The translations under genes and the position numbers were made by a program. A stretch of DNA of 64,000 nucleotides from Prosthecobacter sp. SYSU 5D2 (GTDB lineage Bacteria > Verrucomicrobiota > Verrucomicrobiia > Verrucomicrobiales > Verrucomicrobiaceae): NCBI RefSeq assembly GCF_039655865.1, contig NZ_JBBYXL010000002.1, forward strand, positions 124,001 through 188,000. The letters run 5' to 3'. Below, one piece after another: positions 59,302 through 64,000 of this stretch; within the stretch, counting starts at the first letter, position 1; each line of letters starts with the position of its first letter. Under the pieces are notes generated by a model. That model worked only from the letters and a program-made list of their open reading frames with translations, searched no databases and was not told the DNA's origin.

Positions 59302-60207
59302 CTAAATCCCAGGCCTTCCTAAATCCAGCTCTCCGGCCCGCTTCAGTTCCTCCACAAAGACGGCAAACACCTTGTCATTCTTCTGCCGGTCCAGCACGCC
59401 CACGGCGATGTGAATCGGCTGCGGCTGCGGGCTCAGCGGCTTTAAAACAATGCGCTCCGGGATCAGGCAGGCGATGCGCTCCACCACCAGGGCGATGCCG
59501 ATGCCCGCCTCCACCGCCGAGATCAGGCTGGTCACGCCGTCGCACTCGCTGGCGATGCGCGCATTGATGCGGTGCTCTTTGAACCAGGCGCCAATGAAGG
59601 CCCAATAGTCCGGATAGTCGCGCTGGTTGTACACGACCAGCCGCTGCTCATGGAGATCCTGTGGCGACAGGATCTTTTTCGCCTGCAGCGGATGCTGGCG
59701 CGGCAGGGCGACCCGCCAGGCCTGGCGCTGTACGGTGGTCCACAGGATGTCCGGCATATCCTTCACCGGCGGCACGGTCACAATAACATCCAGGCTGCCT
59801 TTGATGAGGCCATCCATCATTTCCTGGTTGGCCAAGTCAGACAGCTCCACCCGCGCTTTCGGATGCACCTGGGAAAAAGCCTCCATGGCCGGTGAGAGAA
59901 TGCCCGCGCTCAGGGAAGGGGAGTAGCCCACACGGATCGTTTGCGCCTTCGCCGTGGCCCGCACGCGCTGCTCCAGCGCATCCGCCCGCTCCAGCAGCAC
60001 GCGCCCTTCCTTCAGCAGCAGCTCCCCCGCCGGAGTCAGGCTAAAAGAATGCGCTCCCCGCTCCAGCAGCCCCACTCCCAGCTCATCCTCCAGCCCCTTG
60101 ATCTGTCGGCTCAGCGCCGGTTGGGTCAGGTGCAATCGCGCCGCAGCCCGGCTAATGTTACCATCTTCAGCAGCAGCGATAAAAGAGCGCAGGGGGCGGA
60201 GTTCCAT
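59302..60207 (-). CDS. LysR-family transcriptional regulator
   Basis: A 301-residue regulator; the start MELRPLRSF is chosen as the usual LysR beginning. The N-terminal winged helix-turn-helix (1-60) contains FIAAAEDGNISRAAARLHLTQPALSRQI, and the C-terminal periplasmic-binding-protein-like effector domain (about 88-295) has VGYSPSLSAGILSPAM. It is divergent from the pirin gene with a 90-base shared promoter region. LysR next to pirin genes commonly regulate them. Confidence 0.9.
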   Translation of the reverse strand: MELRPLRSFIAAAEDGNISRAAARLHLTQPALSRQIKGLEDELGVGLLERGAHSFSLTPAGELLLKEGRVLLERADALEQRVRATAKAQTIRVGYSPSLSAGILSPAMEAFSQVHPKARVELSDLANQEMMDGLIKGSLDVIVTVPPVKDMPDILWTTVQRQAWRVALPRQHPLQAKKILSPQDLHEQRLVVYNQRDYPDYWAFIGAWFKEHRINARIASECDGVTSLISAVEAGIGIALVVERIACLIPERIVLKPLSPQPQPIHIAVGVLDRQKNDKVFAVFVEELKRAGELDLGRPGI

Positions 60208-60297
60208 GAGGAGAGCTCCAGCATACACCGCCCGCAGTCTCAGGCAAACACAGCCGCATTAGCCTCCCTTATCTATTGAGTGCAGTATCGTCCTGTC

Positions 60298-61002
60298 ATG
60301 AAAACCAAACTTCGCAGATCCAATGAAAGAGGCCACGCTGACCACGGCTGGCTGGACAGTCACCACACCTTCAGCTTTGCCGATTATTATGATCCGGCTC
60401 AGATGGGCTTCCGTAGCCTGCGTGTCATCAACCAGGACCGTGTGGCCCCTGGTGGCGGTTTCCCCACGCATCCGCACCGGGACATGGAAATCTTCAGCTA
60501 TGTGCTGGAAGGGACCTTGGCCCACAAGGACAGCCTGGGCAACGGCCGCGAGCTGAAGCCCGGCCAGGTCCAGCTCATGAGCGCCGGCAAAGGCGTTCTG
60601 CACAGCGAGTTCAACCCGTCCTCCACCGAAACCGCGCACTTTCTGCAAATCTGGATCCAGCCGCAAGCCCGCGCCCTGGTCCCCAGCTACACGGAGTGGC
60701 ACCCCGATCCCGCCCAGGAAAAGGAGCCCAAGGTGCTCGTCATCTCCCCGGATGGCCGGGATGCCTCCGCCACCATCCACCAGGATGCCGATGTCTATCG
60801 CGTCCGTCTGGACGGCTCCGCCAGCATCGAGCATGAGGTGAAAACTGGACGCGGCGTCTGGTTCCAGCTCATCAAAGGTCAGGCCACCATCAACGGCCAC
60901 ACCCTCCAGCCCGGCGATGCTCTCAGCACCGAGGATGCCGGCACCCTCACCATCACCTCCGACGGCCCCGACACCGAAGCCCTGCTCTTCGACCTCGGCT
61001 AA
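60298..61002 (+). CDS. Pirin-family protein
   Basis: A 234-residue bicupin protein. The start MKTKLRRSNERGHADHG is the typical pirin N-terminus. Metal-binding FPTHPHRDMEIFSYVLEG (about 53-70) with histidines and glutamate, and KGVLHSEFN further on, match the YhhW/pirin quercetinase-like proteins. Some bacterial members dioxygenate quercetin; others are regulatory. It is divergently transcribed from the LysR gene and followed by a strong terminator. Confidence 0.93.
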   Translation: MKTKLRRSNERGHADHGWLDSHHTFSFADYYDPAQMGFRSLRVINQDRVAPGGGFPTHPHRDMEIFSYVLEGTLAHKDSLGNGRELKPGQVQLMSAGKGVLHSEFNPSSTETAHFLQIWIQPQARALVPSYTEWHPDPAQEKEPKVLVISPDGRDASATIHQDADVYRVRLDGSASIEHEVKTGRGVWFQLIKGQATINGHTLQPGDALSTEDAGTLTITSDGPDTEALLFDLG

Positions 61003-61020
61003 GCCGCCAGTAAAAAAACA

Positions 61021-61058
61021 AAACCCTGCGGGTCCCAGCGACCCGCAGGGTTTTTTTT
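61021..61058 (+). terminator. Strong Rho-independent terminator after pirin gene
   Basis: AAACCCTGCGGGT, a seven-base loop (CCCAGCG) and ACCCGCAGGGTTT form a 13-base-pair stem followed by a run of T and preceded by a run of A, so it works in both directions. It lies 18 bases after the pirin stop. Confidence 0.93.
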
Positions 61059-61096
61059 GCGATGGCACAACGCCCATCTCCAAGCGATAAGGAAGC

Positions 61097-61981
61097 ATGC
61101 GCTCCGACTTTCATCGCAAGCCCACCGGCTCACGCACGCCGCCACGTCCCGGTCCTCGTCCTTTTCAGGGAAAAGGGGCCCAGGGGCCGGCATCAGGACC
61201 GCGCCCGGACCGCAGCCAGGGCGGTACGTCCTGGGAAAAGTCGGCCGACTGGTATGACCGCATCCTCGGGGAGCGTGGCTCGGAGCTGTATCAGGCCGTC
61301 GTCATTCCCAATTCACTGGACCTGCTGAAGCCAAAAAAGGGCGAGCACATCCTGGATCTCGGTTGCGGCCAGGGAGTTTTCTCCCGGGCGCTTGCGGACA
61401 AAGGGGCCAAGGTCACCGGTGTGGATGCTGCGCCTACCCTCATCGCCAAAGCTCGTACCTATCAGAGTCGCACGCCCATCCGTTATTATGATCGGGATGC
61501 TGCAGAGCTTACGGGCCTGGGCGAGTTCGATGCCGCCTCGGCCATCCTCTGCCTGCAAAACATGGAGCACCTGGACACGGTCATTGCCGCCACGGCAGCC
61601 GTTTTGAAGCCCGGCGGCAGGATGCTCTGGGTGCTGAACCACCCCGCCTTCCGCATCCCCCGCCAGTCCTCCTGGGGCAATGAAGAGGAGAGAAAAATTC
61701 AGTATCGCCGTGTTGATGCTTACAGCAGCACGCTCGGCATCCCCATTCTCATGCATCCAGGCAAGGCAGACAGCGAGAGCACTGTCAGCTTTCACCGCAG
61801 TTTTGAAACGCTCACCTCCGCCGGCTTCAAGGCCGGCTTGGCCATGACCGGGCTGGGGGAATGGTATTCGCACAAAGAAAGCCAGCCAGGGCCGCGCGCC
61901 CGGGCGGAAAACCGTGCTAGAAAAGAGTTCCCGCTTTTCCTGGCCCTGCTCTGGCAAAAGCAGGCTGTCACATCCGCCTGA
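61097..61981 (+). CDS. Class I SAM-dependent methyltransferase
   Basis: A 294-residue protein. After a Pro/Gly/Arg-rich N-terminal extension (1-50) the Rossmann methyltransferase core begins with WYDRILGERGSELYQ and motif I ILDLGCGQGVFSRALADKG, followed by motif II VTGVDAAPTLIAKA and AAELTGLGEFDAASAILCLQNMEHLD. It uses S-adenosylmethionine. The N-terminal basic stretch may bind nucleic acid or protein, as is seen in some members. Substrate unknown. It starts 39 bases after the pirin terminator. Confidence 0.87.
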   Translation: MRSDFHRKPTGSRTPPRPGPRPFQGKGAQGPASGPRPDRSQGGTSWEKSADWYDRILGERGSELYQAVVIPNSLDLLKPKKGEHILDLGCGQGVFSRALADKGAKVTGVDAAPTLIAKARTYQSRTPIRYYDRDAAELTGLGEFDAASAILCLQNMEHLDTVIAATAAVLKPGGRMLWVLNHPAFRIPRQSSWGNEEERKIQYRRVDAYSSTLGIPILMHPGKADSESTVSFHRSFETLTSAGFKAGLAMTGLGEWYSHKESQPGPRARAENRARKEFPLFLALLWQKQAVTSA

Positions 61982-62002
61982 ATCCCGGTTAATATCCTCC
62001 CG

Positions 62003-62446
62003 ATGAAATTACTCGCTCCCGTTTGTGCTGTTGGTCTTTTACTGGCCGCTTGTGCCAGCAAACCCGTCGCCCCGGAAGACCCCATCGAAGCCCTCGCCGG
62101 GCGGGATTATTTTGTACAATTCGTGAAGCCGATCCTGGAGACGCAGTGCCTGCGCTGCCATCAGGGTGCCAATCCACCCGCTGGGCTTTCCCTCGTCCAG
62201 CGCAGCGGTGCTTATGCCCCGCGCAAGCGTGACCGCGCCTTCATCGTCCCAGGGGATCCGGAGGCCAGCCTGCTGCTCACCGCCGTCTCCAGGGTCGGCA
62301 CCCACCCCCTCATCATGCCCCGTCTGGACATCACGCTGACAGATGATGACATCGGCGCGCTGCATGAATGGATCGAGGACGGAGCCTACTGGCCTGATAA
62401 TCCGGACGGCTTCCTCCAGCCGCGATACAACATCGAGAATCCTTGA
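62003..62446 (+). CDS. c-type cytochrome lipoprotein (PSCyt1-like)
   Basis: A 147-residue lipoprotein with lipobox LAAC (C17) and a single haem site CLRCH (C49, C52, H53). The arrangement LETQCLRCHQGANPPAGLSL... GDPEASLLLTAV... MPRLDITLTDDDIGALHEWIEDGAYWP is that of the stand-alone planctomycete cytochrome c domain (PSCyt1), including the conserved MP (axial methionine). It should carry electrons in the periplasm at the membrane surface. No partner oxidase is adjacent. Confidence 0.82.
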   Translation: MKLLAPVCAVGLLLAACASKPVAPEDPIEALAGRDYFVQFVKPILETQCLRCHQGANPPAGLSLVQRSGAYAPRKRDRAFIVPGDPEASLLLTAVSRVGTHPLIMPRLDITLTDDDIGALHEWIEDGAYWPDNPDGFLQPRYNIENP

Positions 62447-62460
62447 TTTTACAAGGATTC
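62437..62460 (+). terminator. Hairpin at the end of the cytochrome gene
   Basis: GAATCCTTG-ATTTTA-CAAGGATTC is a nine-base-pair palindrome with a six-base loop that includes the stop codon of the cytochrome gene. It is not followed by a T-run, so termination may need other factors, or it could protect the 3' end. Confidence 0.45.
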
Positions 62461-62621
62461 CAGGCCTGTCTAACTCCAATTGATACAATTCGGACTTCAG
62501 TGTTTTCAGCAGTTTTCAGAGGGTCAGTCACAAAAATACCCACATGGGAGAGTTTGCGCGTAGCTGGCCTGTAGGATGCTGGACATGATAAACGTTGTCC
62601 TGACCAACCGACAATTTCACC

Positions 62622-64000
62622 ATGGGCAAAGAATACGACACCACTCCACAGACCGTCCCGCACGTCGCGACGAAATACCGCACGATCTGCACCCAGGTCC
62701 CCCACCCGGATTCCATCCAGCACATTGAGCGGAGCCGCAAGTATGAGCCCTACTCCATGCGCGGCATGCCGCCCATCGTCTGGGACCGTGCTGAAGACAT
62801 CTCCGTTTATGACAAGTACGGCAACCGCTGGCTCGACTGGAGCAGCGGCGTCCTCGTGACCAACTGCGGCCACGGCGTGCCGGAAGTCCGCAAGGCCATC
62901 ATTGACCAGGTCAACAGCGGCCTCATCCACAACTACGTCTTCCCTAGCGAAGAGCGCCCGGAGCTTTGCGAGCTCATCGCCAGCGTCTCTCCTGAGCCGT
63001 TGAAAAAAGTCTTCCTGCTGAGCACCGGCAGCGAGGCCACCGAGTGCGCCATCAAGCTCAGCCGCGCCCACGGCATTGCCGTCGGCGGCCGGGAAAAGAT
63101 CGGCATCATCGGCTTCGAACGCGGATATCATGGCCGCACCCTCGCCTCCCAGCAGGCTGGCGGCATGGCGGGCCAGAAGACCTGGATCGTCAACATGGAC
63201 CCCGCCATCATCAACGTGCCGTTCCCGGACGGCTATTGGGATAGCGACAGCAGCTTCGACGGTTTCCTGAATGCGGTGGAAAAGAGCGGCATGAAGCCCT
63301 CCCAGATCGCCGGCGTGATCATGGAGAGCTATCAGGGCGTCGGCCCCGACTTCGCCCCCGTGGAATACATCGAAAAACTCCGCGCCTGGTGCACCGAGCA
63401 TGACGTCGTGCTCACCTTTGACGAAGTGCAATCCGGCTTCGGGCGCACAGGCAAGTTCTGGGCCTTTGAGTATTACGGCGTGGTCCCGGACCTCATTTGC
63501 TGTGGCAAGGGCATCTCCTCCTCCCTCCCCCTGGCCGCCGTCATCGGCCGTCCGGACATCATGGACCAGTTCCCTCCGGGCTCCATGACGAGCACCCATT
63601 CCGGTAACCCAGTCTGCTGCGCTGCCGCCCTGGCCAACATCCGCAAGCTGCTGGATGAAGACCTCACCGGCAATGCCGCCCGCCTGGGCCCCGTGCTGCT
63701 GGCCGGTTGCAAGGAGATCCAGTCACGCCATCCTGAAGTCATCGGCAACGTCACCTGCGCCGGCCTCGTCGCCGGTCTGCAGACCGTCAAACGCGGCACC
63801 AAGCAGCCGGACCACGATCTCGCCCACCGCGTCATCGAGCTTTGCTATCAGAAGGGCCTGCTCTTCTTCGCACCCGTCGGTGCCTGGGGCCAGACTGTCA
63901 AAATCTGCCCCCCTCTCACCATCCCTCTGGACGCCCTCCAGGAAGGCATCGCCGTCATGGCCGAAGCCTTCGATGAAGCCGTCGCCGAAATGTACGACGA
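62622..64000 (+). CDS. Class III (PLP-dependent) aminotransferase, truncated by window end
   Basis: An open frame from ATG at 62622 to the window end (459 complete codons, no stop). The class III aminotransferase signatures are clear: LLSTGSEATECAIKLSR, ERGYHGRTLASQ, LTFDEVQSGFGRTGKFWAFEYYGVVPDLICCGKGISS with the PLP lysine in the last segment, and MTSTHSGNPVCCAAALANI. It transfers an amino group from an omega-amino acid (4-aminobutyrate/ornithine-like) to 2-oxoglutarate or pyruvate. Members related to 4-aminobutyrate transaminase are about 440-460 residues, so little is missing. Confidence 0.93.
   Translation, partial: MGKEYDTTPQTVPHVATKYRTICTQVPHPDSIQHIERSRKYEPYSMRGMPPIVWDRAEDISVYDKYGNRWLDWSSGVLVTNCGHGVPEVRKAIIDQVNSGLIHNYVFPSEERPELCELIASVSPEPLKKVFLLSTGSEATECAIKLSRAHGIAVGGREKIGIIGFERGYHGRTLASQQAGGMAGQKTWIVNMDPAIINVPFPDGYWDSDSSFDGFLNAVEKSGMKPSQIAGVIMESYQGVGPDFAPVEYIEKLRAWCTEHDVVLTFDEVQSGFGRTGKFWAFEYYGVVPDLICCGKGISSSLPLAAVIGRPDIMDQFPPGSMTSTHSGNPVCCAAALANIRKLLDEDLTGNAARLGPVLLAGCKEIQSRHPEVIGNVTCAGLVAGLQTVKRGTKQPDHDLAHRVIELCYQKGLLFFAPVGAWGQTVKICPPLTIPLDALQEGIAVMAEAFDEAVAEMYD

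Noticed and set aside
58835..59305. Small open frames on either strand between gltB and the LysR gene
   Set aside because: They lack a signal peptide, recognisable motifs or convincing ribosome sites and lie in low-GC DNA where chance frames are not informative.
1..64000. CRISPR arrays
   Set aside because: No regularly spaced direct repeats of 23-40 bases with unique spacers were seen on either strand.

Overview
The window looks like chromosomal DNA of a free-living member of the Verrucomicrobiota (Verrucomicrobiales, Prosthecobacter-like), which is an inference from gene content. The evidence is two sets of PSCyt1/DUF1549/DUF1553 (PSD1) proteins with Tat-exported DUF1501 partners, many Gfo/Idh/MocA oxidoreductases, Asp-box sialidase-like enzymes, Ser/Thr kinases paired with ECF-type sigma factors, high GC, and many starts without a clear Shine-Dalgarno sequence. 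No rRNA, CRISPR array, transposase or integrase was seen. One tRNA (Leu, UAA) is present.

Positions 1-26,200 are a carbohydrate-scavenging region. A five-gene minus-strand operon (6541 to 5) encodes two Gfo/Idh/MocA enzymes, a Kelch-sialidase fusion and two tandem sialidase paralogues. After the tRNA come a PSD1 protein and a DUF1501 protein; this usual pair is split here by two plus-strand genes, one a nucleotidyltransferase-like protein. Next are a FadR-type GntR regulator with a near-perfect operator in front of it, and a catabolic operon (xylose-isomerase-like enzyme, DhnA-type aldolase, Gfo/Idh/MocA dehydrogenase, PfkB kinase) with a divergent AraC regulator. Two exported enzymes, a PHP phosphatase overlapping a divergent dihydropteroate synthase, a SWIM protein, SufE and a Tat-exported Gfo/Idh/MocA protein follow.

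Positions 26,300-37,900 hold two sigma factor/Ser-Thr kinase pairs. One kinase carries an extracytoplasmic formylglycine-generating-enzyme-like domain, the other a C-type-lectin-like plus lamin-tail ectodomain. Between them lie an intact DUF1501-PSD1 pair, an alkyltransferase-like (ATL) protein, a GAF protein and a small exported protein.

Positions 38,082-51,027 are the most unusual part: a compact single-strand locus of 16 genes that reads as a type IV secretion system (VirB2, B3, B4, B5, B6, two B8, B9 and B10-like proteins, three lipoproteins). It lacks a recognisable relaxase, VirD4 coupling protein or VirB11 ATPase. Instead it encodes a minimal ClpA/ClpB-D2-type AAA+ ATPase, a small membrane protein, a coiled-coil protein and a protein with four EF-hand/dockerin-like calcium loops. 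A sigma factor and the lectin/lamin-tail kinase sit directly upstream. I infer a dedicated, non-conjugative export or surface machine.

Positions 51,000-64,000 return to ordinary functions: a DCC-family thiol oxidoreductase, an exported hydrolase, a DUF4159 protein, glutamate synthase large subunit (gltB) with a terminator and a structured leader, a LysR/pirin divergent pair, a methyltransferase, a c-type cytochrome lipoprotein and a class III aminotransferase cut by the window end.
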